From assembly GCA_963575745.1 (NCBI GenBank), contig CAUYUJ010000148.1, forward strand, positions 173,501 through 237,500: a stretch of DNA of 64,000 nt, read 5' to 3'. Position 1 is the first letter of the stretch, and each line of letters begins with the position of its first letter. The stretch comes from Prorocentrum cordatum (Eukaryota; Sar; Dinophyceae; Prorocentrales; Prorocentraceae). Positions 53,036-62,815 of this stretch are shown piece by piece. Under the pieces are notes generated by a model. It was not told the origin of the DNA and ran no database searches. It saw nothing but the letters and a program-made list of their open reading frames with translations. A program made the position numbers and the translations under genes.

Positions 53036-53129
53036 GGGGGCGAATTAAGCAGTTGTTTTCCATCTTGACGGAGAATGGGTCAGCCGGACGGAGATATCTA
53101 TCGAGCACAACAACTAGAAATTACGAGTT

Positions 53130-53240
53130 CTATATGTGTGCAAATACATATGTATATGTATGTATACACATATACATACATATATATATATATACATGTA
53201 TACATATGTATATTAATACATATGTATATATATATATAGA
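53130..53240. repeat. TA/TATG satellite
   Basis: Imperfect TATA, CATA and TATG words, for example ATATATATATATA at about 53180, with mirror symmetry around ACATGTATACATATGT. Confidence 0.85.
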
Positions 53241-53399
53241 TTCGAGCACGCTTCGCGCACGCTCAGGTACTAGCGCAGGCCGGGGGGCCGCTGGATGAAC
53301 TTGAACAACGCTACCATGTTCACGCGCGTGACATAGCCGTACGCATCCTCACCCTGCTCCTGCTTCTAATCCTGACACTCGAACTCCTCCCCATCACCT

Positions 53400-53965
53400 A
53401 CTGATCGCCATCAAGATAATCAACATGACCATACCCATCTTTACTAACAACAACATCATGGGGAACATCCTCGGCCCAATGTTTCTCGCCATGCCGTCAC
53501 GCCAAACTCGCATGGTAGCATCGTCAACATCCTCGTTCTCATCCTCATCAACATCTTCGTCATCACCACCATTGTCATTCTGAACATCAGCGCCATCATC
53601 AATATCCTCATCCTCAGAAGCATCATCATCACCAACCTCACCATCTGCATTATCATGCTCAGCACCAGCATCACCGTCTTCACCATCAGCGTCAACATCA
53701 TGAATACTATCATCCATATCGTCATCGTCACCATCCTAACAATCACCCTCGTCCTCATCATCGCCGTCGCTGTCGTCGCCATCATCAACACCATCAACAA
53801 CACCATGATCATAATCACCATTATTAACTGGATCATCATCTTCATCCACTTTGATCATCATCGCCATCATAGACATCAACAACAACACCGCGACGCTAAT
53901 TGTGCACATCGTCACTGTCATCGTCTTACCCGTCATCATACTCTTCGTAACCATAATGAACATCG
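53400..53965. repeat. ATC/CAT satellite, second array
   Basis: Imperfect ATC triplets with CAC, CTC and GTC variants. Ends next to the junction sequence at 54001. Confidence 0.85.
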
Positions 53966-54000
53966 AACATCACCGCCGTCATCGTCGTCGTCGGCCCGAT

Positions 54001-54050
54001 GTTCCCAGAGAGGCCTCTTGTGGAACATCCGGCCGACTGCGCGCCTCTGG
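54001..54050 (+). repeat. Satellite junction sequence J, copy 1
   Basis: GTTCCCAGAGAGGCCTCTTG then TGGAACATCCGG, a small hairpin (GTTCC...GGAAC) followed by CCGACTGCG. Same arrangement at 56590 and 57324, each time right after an ATC array. Confidence 0.65.
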
Positions 54051-54796
54051 GAGCCTTGTGGAGGCGCTTGGGAGGGGGTGGGGGTGGGGGTGTCGGTCTT
54101 CGTTGGGCCCCCTTCTATCGTCTCGGGAGCCCCTTCGGCCGTCTGGAGGGCGTCTGGGGGCCTCAGAGGCTGGCCCAATTAACAGCGAACAGGCCAGATC
54201 TTCAGAATCTGACGTTTTCCATGAGGGACTGACATATTCAAACGTGCTGTTGGACTCTGCTGTCTTTCTCGAGCTTCGTAGCGCCGCTACGCTTGCTAGC
54301 TCTTTATCGAAGCTTGCGCTCGCTCTGCGGAGTGAACCTCGCCCCAGCGAGGGCCCCTGCCATTGTCTTTCTATGATTTACAAGCGGCTTCAAGCAGAAA
54401 GGTCTGAGCTGCGGCAGTTCCCTTCCATTCTGAACTGAGTGCCGAACGCTGTGCCTCTCCCCCTCTCCCTCGATCCCTGTCGCTACACGCCAGCTGGGCG
54501 GCGAGACCGTGCAATGCCCACAGCTGAAACCGCACTGTGCCATTTATGTCGCCCATCAGGCCACAGCGCTGGCAGCCAGCTCGTGGAGCCCGCAACGTCA
54601 TGGTGAGTGCCCAGAAAGGCGGAGCCAGGAGGGCTGGCTGGCCGGCGGCCACTGGAGGCTGCAGAGACTGCAATCGTAGGGCATCCGGGAGGGGGGCCAG
54701 CCCCAGCACGGTACCAGTCGGCCCCCGCCCCCCCGCCCCCGCCCGGAGGCAGCGCAGGCGACAGGGGAGCACGCGCGGCCGAGAACAGAGAATGAA
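54051..54796. other. No gene seen
   Basis: G-rich TCTGGGAGCC-type words to about 54175, related to the TCTTGG-type blocks, then mixed sequence with short frames. Confidence 0.4.
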
Positions 54797-54853
54797 AAGC
54801 AACAGAAGACTGAACTCTCGGAGATCAGCGCGACGGGCATCGGGCGTTGGACT
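54797..54853 (+). mobile_element. P1 left half-arm
   Basis: AGACTGAACTCTCGGAGATC then AGCGCGACGGGCATCGGGCG then TTGGAC follows the P1 left arm. No right arm nearby. Confidence 0.35.
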
Positions 54854-55559
54854 CCGCGTCGAATTGGGTTTTCCGCCCCGCTCAAGGGGCCCTGGCACCC
54901 TGGGCCCAGTCGAAGATGGGACACTTTTTTACCAGCGCAGACGGAGCCCAATGGCACGACGCGACAGACGAGCGACGGACGACAGACGAACGAAAAAGAG
55001 GCGGCGCAGAAGAAGGGGGGAGGCCGGGAGGGGGGGCGAAAAGCCGAGAGGGGAGGCGCGCGCCAGGCGCGCACCGGGCCCTCAGGGGGGCCCGAGGCCC
55101 CGCGGGGGCGGCCGCGCGCCGCGGCCCCGCGCAGCCGCCGCCGCGGCGGGCCGGTTAGCCGCCGCCCAAGCCCAAGCGGGCCGCCTCGTCCGTGGCCACC
55201 CGGGCCACGACCCGCCGGAAAGCGGCGTCGCTGAGTCCGTCCAGCGCCGCCTCCAGTTCGCGGCGGACCCCGCGAAGGCGTCCCTGCGTGGGGACGCCCA
55301 ACCTCCGGGCGACCGCGCGCGCCGCGTCCCAGCCGCCGAGGGCTAGGAACTGCCGGAAGCCGTCCCGCAGCTCCTGCGCGCTCTCGGGCTCCGCCTCGAG
55401 GGAGCCCGGTGCGTCCGCCGCCCCCTCCCGCGGGGAAGCGCTGGCAGCCGGCGCGCCGGTGCCTGCTGTTGCGGCTGTTGCCGTTGCTGACGGTGAAGGT
55501 CAGAGCGTCTTGCGAGCATCGGGAGCTCGGACAGGCGACCCCCCACAAAAAAAGCATCA
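54854..55559. other. Extremely GC-rich stretch, no gene
   Basis: 55010-55200 is almost pure G/C. A 346-residue minus frame (54598-55638) spans it and is Arg/Pro/Gly-rich; not accepted. Confidence 0.45.
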
Positions 55560-55810
55560 TGTTGGACTCCTGGGATCGTCTTGGGGGCATCATAGAGGCC
55601 TCTGGGTGCTGACTTGGGGCCTCGAATGGCCTTCGCATGCTGTTTTAGGGCACTGTTGGCCCGTCTTGCGCCATCGGAAGCCGCCAGGCTGGCCTCTTCG
55701 AGGTCGTTTGGATCGTGTTTGGATCGCGTTTCCAAGCTCTTGACGACTTTTGGAGCCGTCTTGGTGGCCGCTTGGGCTCCTCTCGAGACTCTCCCGGGCA
55801 AGTTAGGGTT
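55560..55810 (-). repeat. TCTTGG-type degenerate block
   Basis: CTTGGGGGCATC, GGCCTCTTCGAGG, GAGCCGTCTTGGTGGCCGC: complement of the CCAAGA class, one polarity. Confidence 0.55.
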
Positions 55811-55859
55811 CCTCCACTAGCCTCAGTGGCGGCCGCCAGAATGAGCAGAAGGAGTCCGA

Positions 55860-56014
55860 AGCATCATCCTTGTCATGGTGACGAGCGTCACCAACATCGT
55901 TACCGTCAGCCTTCTCATCAACATCCGCATCCTCAGCATCGTCACCATCACCACCGGCATCATCGGCATCGTCCTCAACATCAGCACTATCACCGTCATG
56001 AACAACATTGACCG

Positions 56015-56100
<86 letters not shown>

Positions 56101-56580
56101 ACAGCATTATCATACTCAGCATCATTCTCATCATCACCATCACCATCACCATCACCATCATCATCATCATCATCATCATCACTCCCACAATCAGCATCGT
56201 CGTCAGCATCGTCGTAGTTGCCATCATCATCAGCAGCAGCAGCGTCATCATCGTCATCATCACCATCATCGTGATCGTCGCCATCAACATCATCATCGTA
56301 ATCATTTCATCGTCACCACAACGATCATCATTATCAGTGTCATCATCATCACAAATCATCATCAACAACACCATCACCATCACCACCACCATCACCGTGA
56401 CCAGCACCATCACCGTGACCATCACCATCACCACAAACACCAGCACCATCACCGTCACCACCACCACCACCGTCATCAGCCCCATCAGGATAAGCATCAA
56501 CATCAGCCTGAACATCATTATCGTCAGACGCATCACAGCCGTGGTCACGAACATCATCATTGGCATCGTCGTCATGTCGT
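55860..56580. repeat. ATC/CAT satellite, third array
   Basis: Contains a perfect run of 29 CAT triplets at 56014-56100 flanked by imperfect ATC, CAC and GTC triplets. Confidence 0.95.
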
Positions 56581-56589
56581 CGACCAGCT

Positions 56590-56640
56590 GTTCCTGAAGA
56601 GGCCTCCAGGAAAATTTGGCCTGCTGCGTGTGAGGAGCTC
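56590..56640 (+). repeat. Satellite junction sequence J, copy 2
   Basis: GTTCCTGAAGAGGCCTCCAG then GAAAATTTGGCCTGCTGCG, then TGTGAGG. Parallel to 54001 and 57324. Confidence 0.65.
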
Positions 56641-56821
56641 GGACGGCACGTCGGGAGTGAAGAAGCCCAGCATCAATTCGGATGCGCGCTTCGGGGAGCA
56701 CTGTCGGAATGTAGGGGGTTCCGTTGGGCCCTCGGGAAACTGGTTGAAAATTCCTGCCTGTCTATGAGAATCTCCCTGGATCTCTTGGAGTCCCGCTTCG
56801 AGGCGCTCCGAGGAGTGTCGT

Positions 56822-56857
56822 CATGATCACTATCATTACCATTATCAATATCATCAT

Positions 56858-56920
<63 letters not shown>

Positions 56921-57032
56921 GGTCACCGTCACCGTCACCGTCACCGTCACCGTCACCGTCGTCACCGTCGCTGTCATGATGCCATCATCAGTATCGCGAT
57001 CACGATCACAATCCTTAGCGTCATCGTCAGCG

Positions 57033-57066
<34 letters not shown>

Positions 57067-57300
57067 AATCACAATCATCATCATAATCATCATCCTGACC
57101 ATGAATGGCATCGCCATCGCCTTGATCACTGGCATCCCCACCACCACCAGTAAGGTCAACAGCAGAATCAGCACCTTCAGCATCAACATCAACACCATCA
57201 CCATCATCATAAACAGCAATCTCATCACCGTCATCATAAACACCACCACCATCACCATCTGCATCCACGGCATCAATACTGAGAACCACGTCGCGATGGC
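56822..57300. repeat. ATC satellite, fourth array, with CACCGT hexamers
   Basis: (ATC)n at 56850-56920, (CACCGT)n at 56923-56970, then more ATC and ATA triplets to about 57300. Confidence 0.92.
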
Positions 57301-57323
57301 CGTCATCATTATCGTGGCCTGGT

Positions 57324-57375
57324 GTTCCCGAAGAGGCCCTGGGAACATCAGGCTGGCTGCGTGTGTGGGGGGTTC
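57324..57375 (+). repeat. Satellite junction sequence J, copy 3
   Basis: GTTCCCGAAGAGGCCCTGGG then AACATCAGGCTGGCTGCGTG. The hairpin GTTCCC/GGGAAC is perfect here. Confidence 0.7.
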
Positions 57376-57644
57376 GGAAGGGCTGTCGGGGATTCACAAT
57401 TTGGGCTTCTTGGTGCCCCCTTGGCAATTCATTTGGATATGTTTCGGGGCATGGTGGGGCCGTCTTGGAGCCATGTTGAATGGTCTGGGTGGCCCCAGTC
57501 GGCCGTCTTGGGCCTCTCTGGGTCTTCTCTGGGGCTCCTCGATGGCCATTTTTGGACCGTCTCGGGAGTGAACAGGCGAGGCCTTCAAAATTACTTTGGC
57601 CCCTGGGGGCCTGTTGGAAACCACTTGGAGGAACCCGGGTGCCG
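57376..57644 (-). repeat. TCTTGG-type degenerate block
   Basis: GGGCCGTCTTGGAGCC, GGCCGTCTTGGGCCTCTCTG and GGCCATTTTTGGACCGTC words, same polarity as the block that follows. Confidence 0.55.
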
Positions 57645-58640
57645 TCTTGGGGCCAACTTGAGGTGCCTGGGGCCGTCTGGAGGATAGCTTGGACCGTCCT
57701 GGTGGGCTCGAGGGCCGTCTCGAAGCCATTTTGAACCGTATCCATCTCGGAGGGTCTTGGGAGACCCAATCAACCGTATTGGGCCGCTAAGTGGCTCCTG
57801 GTGGGCCATTTTTGAACCATCCTGAGGCCTGGGGGCACCCCTTCGGAAGCGAAAGGGGGAAGTCTGGGCAGTCGTTGGCGCCAAAAACGGCAAGCCCGTT
57901 TTGGCAACGATTCCAAAACAATGCCTCTTCAGAATGGAAACGGCAAAAACAAACGGCGACCAGAAGCGGAATAAAAAATCCCGGAACAAAAGCCGGCAAA
58001 CAACCGGGACAAAACCGGCAACAAAAACGGGGTCGGAACCGGCGAGAAAACGGCAAAACGAAACCGGTAACAAAAACGGCCCTGCCGTGTGAAGGAAGGG
58101 TCCCCACTAAGTTTTGGGCAGGCCAGTTGTGTCTCTTGGTGTTTGAATACTTTGCCGCACGAAACCTTTTTAAAGCTTTTTGGGGGCCTTTGGTGGGCAT
58201 CCGCGGGCCGTCTTGGGGCCATCCTGGGCTGCCCAGGGCCGCCTGATAGGCTAGCTGGGACTGTCATATCAGGCTCCACGCCCGCCTCGAAGCCATCTTC
58301 GGTCGCGTCGGAGCAATTTGGAAGGGTCTCGGGGAGGGTCCAGGCCAACTGTATTGGGCCGATATGGTGCCCCTGGTGGGCCATGTTTGAACAACCCTGA
58401 AGCCTGAGAGCCCCTCCGGAAGCGAAAAGGGCAGATCTACGCAAACCTATCGTGTTCGTTGGTGCTTTTATTATTTGTCGTCTGAAACCCTTTTGAAGCT
58501 TCTGGGGGGGTGGTTGGGGGCCGCTATGGGCCGTCTTGGAACCGTCCTGGGCTGCCGGGGGCCGTCTGGAGGCTAGCTGTAACTGTCTTGGCGGGCTCGA
58601 AGGCCGCCTCGAAATCATCTTCGGCCGTGTCAGAGCCGTT
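57645..58640 (-). repeat. Higher-order repeat, unit about 330 bp
   Basis: Units start GCCGTCTTGGGGCC near 57648, 58205 and 58527. Each holds GGAGGATAGCTTGG-like, CTCGAAGCCATCTTCGG-like, GTATTGGGCCG, CCTGGTGGGCCATTTTTGAA and CGGAAGCGAAA. The first unit is split by the A-rich array at 57880-58082; the third is partial. A worn member lies at 60050-60140 and another near 61020-61260. Confidence 0.7.
57880..58082 (+). repeat. AAAACGGC-rich short-period array
   Basis: AAAACCGGCAACAAAAACGG, GCCGGCAAACAACCGGGAC and variants of an 8-15-bp word, about 200 bp, inserted in the first 330-bp unit. Poor in pyrimidine T on this strand, unlike anything near it. Confidence 0.7.
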
Positions 58641-59152
58641 TGTTTGTGTTTGAATGGCGACCGTAATCCTGATCCCATCGGGCACATCCAACACAACACG
58701 GCGGATAGCAATCGTCCTGAAACGCCGACCTCGCCGAAAGAAAATAGGACGCGGGTGCGAAAGAGACTCCCGCGCAACGCCGTATACCGCCGCAAGCAGA
58801 CGTGCCAAATGGCGGAGGCGTCACAGGTCCGCGCCCGTTCCCTGATGCCGAATGAAGTAGTTCCCTATGGAATCACATCTGGTTGTTGCAACAGACGCGC
58901 GCCTTTTGAACGTTGCCCATGTTTGATGGTTCTGCGTATGTCATTGCAGCATGAACTTTCCATCCGCCGTGGGACCGGCGCCCCCGATCCCACAACGCAC
59001 TCTTATATCCTATCATTCGCCCGCTAAGGCACGCCACGAAAGCGCTCGCTGAGCGCGCCCGGCACAACACCTACCGCAGTCTGTGTCGCCACGGGCGGGC
59101 GAAAACTGGCGGCGCTGACCAGGCGCAACGCCACGCAGCGCCACTGGCAGGC
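58641..59152. other. No gene; small duplication
   Basis: AAATGGCGGAGGCGTCACAG then GTCCGCGCCCGTTCCCTG (58808-58845) recurs as AATTGGCGGACGCGTCGCAG then GTCGGCGCC at 59158-59190, about 350 bp apart. Confidence 0.45.
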
Positions 59153-59857
59153 CTACCAATTGGCGGACGCGTCGCAGGTCGGCGCCTTCTCCCCGCTCCC
59201 TGCCGCCGACTGAAAGAGGAGGACCTCCTCGGCCCCAGCGCATGTAGCCCTCACCAGTGGGGGGGTCAACGGGGGAACCAGGAGGGAGAGGCAAAGGCGA
59301 GAAACAAGACATGGAGCGCAAGCCTCGCCCACCCCTTCCCTTCCCCTCCCCACCTGGCAGCGGGCGGCGATAGGCCACGGGGCCACGGTGGCAGAAGTGG
59401 CCACCATGTGCTGGCCGACGCCATCGCGTCTGCCCGCGGCCCGCGAAGGCGCGTAGAAGCGGCGCCTCGGCCAGCGAGCCGCACGGGCGTCGCGCAGGCG
59501 CGCCGCCTCATTCGGCATCCAACGCGCCCAGGGGATGGGAAGAGCGCAGGGGAAGGAGAGGCCGACGGCAGGCGCAGGGAGGAGGAGGGCACACCCAGCA
59601 GACCGATGGCGCCCAGGCGTGGCTCGGGCTCGGAAGCGCCTGTCGGGTTTTCGCCGCGCCTCTGCATGTTCTTCGCCAGCCTCTGCTGCTTGTTGCGCTG
59701 ATTCTGGTACCTGGCGCTGCGACGCCCCGCGGATCTCCTGCCTGGGCGGCTTCAGGAAATGATCCTTGAGCCGCGCCTGCCGCTGGCGCGCGTCGACGTC
59801 GTCCGGTAGGCGAAAGAAAGATCGGCCCCTCTCGCGGCAGCAACTCGCCTCACGCAT
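59153..59857 (-). CDS. Candidate retroposed gene frame below a spliced leader, unidentified
   Basis: Starts ATG at 59857 (MREASCCRERGRSFFRLPDD), 234 codons. Residues 1-90 are basic and glutamine/glutamate-rich (DARQRQARLKDHFLKPPRQE, QQAAEAGEEHAEARRKPDRR) and could form a helix; the rest is Ala/Pro/Arg-rich and less convincing. A two-mismatch SL lies 156 bases upstream on the same strand. Between them is a possible GT-AG intron: GTGAGT at 59961-59956 and a T-rich tract ending CGCCGCAG at 59888. Removing it makes this ATG the first of the transcript. I recognise no family. It may be a processed transcript that has decayed, and other frames overlap it, so the exact protein is uncertain. Confidence 0.35.
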   Translation of the reverse strand: MREASCCRERGRSFFRLPDDVDARQRQARLKDHFLKPPRQEIRGASQRQVPESAQQAAEAGEEHAEARRKPDRRFRARATPGRHRSAGCALLLPAPAVGLSFPCALPIPWARWMPNEAARLRDARAARWPRRRFYAPSRAAGRRDGVGQHMVATSATVAPWPIAARCQVGRGREGVGEACAPCLVSRLCLSLLVPPLTPPLVRATCAGAEEVLLFQSAAGSGEKAPTCDASANW

Positions 59858-60012
59858 GACACTCGTTCCAACCTTGCCGCTCGTACCCTGCGGCGAAAAA
59901 AATGTAAAACATCGCTCGGCTCAGAAGCGGGCGTGACAAATGGCGGGCCGAATTCACTCACAATATTTTCCAGCCAAATGGGGTTGAGCTAACGCGGCTT
60001 GGACCAGGATTG

Positions 60013-60034
60013 CTTGAGCCAAAACGGCGACGGA
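60013..60034 (-). other. Degenerate spliced leader, 20 of 22 matches
   Basis: On the minus strand TCCGTCGCCG then TTTTGGCTCAAG. It differs from the consensus only by A-to-C and A-to-G. The next bases are CAATCC, not GT, so it is an integrated mRNA end rather than an SL RNA gene. Two or fewer mismatches in 22 is very unlikely by chance in 64 kb (rough estimate, order of 1 in 100000). Confidence 0.75.
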
Positions 60035-60049
60035 CGCCGCGTCAGAGTC

Positions 60050-60140
60050 ACATTGTCTTTGGGGGTCCAATCCGCCGTCTTAAGCTGCTATGGGGCTCCT
60101 GGTAGGCCATGTTTGAACCACCCTTAGGCCTGATAGTCAA
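60050..60140 (-). repeat. Worn fragment of the 330-bp repeat
   Basis: TCCTGGTAGGCCATGTTTGA then ACCACCCTTAGGCCTGATAG aligns with 58370-58410. Confidence 0.6.
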
Positions 60141-60252
60141 GTCAAATCAACTGCGTGCAACCGACGGCACACAATCATAAAACAGGCCACTATGGCGAAA
60201 CATGCGCATAGTGGTTTCCAATATTTCTGTGGCCTGTGGCCAAGCAGCGCGT

Positions 60253-60855
60253 TCAGATAATCTGCGCCGCCAAAAAATGCCAGCGCGTGCCTGAAAACGC
60301 CTTTCGCCCAGCTAGTTTTGGTCTGCCTCGGCGTCCTGGGCCCGCTGGCTCTCTCGGCAGAAAAAACAAACTACTGTAATCGACAGTGCCCTGTCTCACT
60401 ATACCACTCCCATCTCGGCAAGCCAATGTCCCCATCCATGCGACCTGCCTCTCCAAAAACATGCAGTTCATGGGCTTAGCGTTGGCCTGTCGCAAGACCG
60501 AAGCCTTTGATGTGGCTGGAAGACGAACAAAATGTTCATGGCTATTGTTAAGCATCTGTTCTGGAACCCGTCGACTTTCCTGGCCTCCGCTGAGGAAGGC
60601 CACAGCGAATGCAGGTTGTAGAGGAGCCTGCTGATGACGCACGCGTCGAAGATCTCCATCTTCCGGACGCGAGACATCCCAGAATGAGACCACACCCGAC
60701 GAAATTGTTCAAATTCAGCTCGCGCGGCACCAAATCGACGATTAAATTCTAAACCTGCCGTCCCGTCCGCCGTGATCGTGTACCCCAGGTAAACATACTG
60801 CCCCTTAGGGTTAATGGCGTCACCAGCTGGCACACTGATGCTGGCGCCATCCGTG
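60253..60855 (-). pseudogene. L5: 3' fragment of a LINE reverse transcriptase
   Basis: From about 60855 the minus strand reads PKGQYVYLGYTITADGTAGL, EFNRRFGAARAEFEQFRRVW, MEIFDACVISRLLYNLHSLW, ARKVDGFQNRCLTIAMN: the thumb and 3' domain seen in L1 and L2 (YLG, DGF-Q-RCL). A shift near 60560 continues VRLPATSKASVLRQANAKPM and LERQVAWMGTLACRD, then GPGRRGRPKLAG, a GRRGRP motif equivalent to RKRGRP in L1/L2, ending at 60253. The YxDD box and everything upstream is missing. Inactive 5'-truncated copy, closest in layout to L1. Confidence 0.82.
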
Positions 60856-60959
60856 GAAGATACGAGTCGAACAGCGCCTCAAAATCTAAGCGGGAAGTTT
60901 TCGGAAGGCCTAGAGGTGTCCTTGGTCGTGGAATGACGTTGGCATCCTGAAGGCATTTC

Positions 60960-61760
60960 AAACCTGCTTTGGGGCTTCTCGTTTTTTTTGGTTGTTGGCC
61001 GTCTGCAGGGGCGCCCTTGCTGGTCGTGGGGGCCATCTGGAGACGCCTTGGCGATCTCGAGGGCCGTCACGACCCCGTCTTCGGCCGTCTCGTAGCCGTC
61101 GCTCCGAGACCGTGGTGGGCGCCATGGGGCTCCTCGACGGCCGTTGTCGGACCACTCTGAGGCCTCAGAGGCTCCTCGGAAGCGATTCGGCGAAATCTTG
61201 AATAGCATTGGTATTCTTTTGATTGTTGACCGAATGAAGTCTGCGAGTGGCATCTTGCGAGCCTCTTGTTGGTCTCTTGGGGCCTCTGGCGGCCGTCTTG
61301 GGGCTATATTGAAGCTTCTCGGTAGCCTGGAAGCCATTTGGGGTCGTCTGGGCGGGTTTCAGGGCCGTCTTGGAGCCCTCTGGGGCCGTCTCGGGGCCTC
61401 TGGGGCCACCTGGGGTGCTTTGGGGGGCGTCTCGCTCGCCCGCCTTGGGGCCTCTGAGGCCGTCTTTGGGCGATACTTGGGGCCTCCGGGGACGTCTTGG
61501 AGCGTCGGGAAGCCGACAAGGCGAGCACACCAAGATAGTTCCAAAACCATATGATGTTTGTGGGTTGTGCCTCTTGGGGCCCTCTTGGGAGGCCTCCTGG
61601 GCCGTCTTGGAAGCCTCTTGGGCGGTCCGGAAGCCATCGTGGGCGTCTTCGAATGGAATTTCGGTGATTCTCGGCACTCTTGGGGCGTTTCGGGGTCTCT
61701 CGGGACCCTGGTGGTTCGTTTGTGGTGCTGCATTGGGCCGTCTGGGGGCGTCCCCAGTGG
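60960..61760 (-). repeat. TCTTGG-type degenerate repeat block, longest
   Basis: About 800 bp of GGCCGTCTTGGAGCC, GGCCGTCTCGGGGCC, CCTCTTGGGCGG-like words, uniform polarity. Includes a GATTGTTGACCGAATG patch at about 61222 between two sub-blocks. Confidence 0.7.
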
Positions 61761-61825
61761 CCCCCAGAACCCCTATGCGCAGTCAAGGTCCCTGGGCTGT
61801 TGGCCCCGACTCCGTCGCGAAGAAT

Positions 61826-62335
61826 GTGTATGTATGTATGCATGCATGCATGCATGCATGCATGTATGTATGTATGCATGCACGCATACATGCATGCATG
61901 TATGTATGGATGCATGCATGTATGCATATATATATAGATATATGCATATACGTATATATGTATACATGCATGTATGTATGCATGTAAACAGCTATGTATG
62001 TGCGTATGTATGCATGTATGTGGTTGTGTATTCATGTATGGCGATCATATTGTATGTGTGTGAATATGTGTATGTATGTGTGGATGCGTTTATGTGTATA
62101 GGTGTATACTTAGACATATACATATATTCACGTGATGTATAAAACATATGTATAGATCGATGTAAATGTGCATATAAATATATGTATGTATATTTAGCTA
62201 CACACATATATATATATATGTATAGATCTAGATGTATCTATATTTATATATACATATATACACAAGTCTGCATATCTCTATAAGTGTGCCTCTCTCTATA
62301 TATATGTGCCTATCTATCTATATATATCTATCCGA
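61826..62335. repeat. ATGT/ATGC and TATA satellite
   Basis: (GCAT)n at 61837-61862, then mixed TATG, CATA and TATA words for about 500 bp. The most AT-rich part of the window. Confidence 0.92.
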
Positions 62336-62499
62336 CGACTCCCTCTGGGGGCGCTAGGCTGCGAAGGTGTGTTGGGTCTGATGTTGGCCTTGTCTCTCGA
62401 GTCCTTTTCCTGCCTCCTGTTTACTGTCTGCTAGGGGGGCCCCGCCGCGCCACCAAACAGCCAACGGGGCTCCCAGCAGAACCTAGAACGGCCCTCGCC

Positions 62500-62815
62500 C
62501 CACGACGGCCCTACAAGCTCCCAGGACGGCCAAAGGGGCCCCGAAGACGGCCTCAAGACGGCCGAAGAGGGCCCCAAGATGCCAAGAGGCGCCCCAGACG
62601 GCCCAAAGAGCCCTAAGACGGTCCCAAGAGAGGCCCAAAGAGGGCGTCCACGAAGCGAAAACTCTACCTTTCCGCCCCGACAGGGCCCAAGAAGGCCCCA
62701 AGAAGGCCCCAAGAGGCCGCAAGAGGCCCGCAAGAGGCCCCCAAGAGGCCCCAAGGAGACCCCCGAGAGACCCAAAATATATCCCAAGAGGCTCCAAAAC
62801 AGCTTCCAAAAACTC
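62500..62815 (+). repeat. CCAAGA-type degenerate block
   Basis: GGCCCCGAAGACGGCC, GGCCCAAGAAGGCCCC, AAGAGGCCCGCAAGAGGCCC: uniform polarity, opposite to the block at 60960-61760, with the TATG satellite between them. Confidence 0.65.

Noticed and set aside
54598-55638. A 346-codon minus-strand frame
   Set aside because: It spans almost pure G/C sequence where stop codons are rare by chance.
56923-56970. CACCGT hexamer run as interstitial telomere
   Set aside because: It is not the TTTAGGG-type repeat expected in dinoflagellates and lies inside an ATC satellite of related triplets.
56762-57769. A 335-codon minus-strand Asp/Met-rich frame
   Set aside because: Product of ATC satellite and TCTTGG-type repeat translation.
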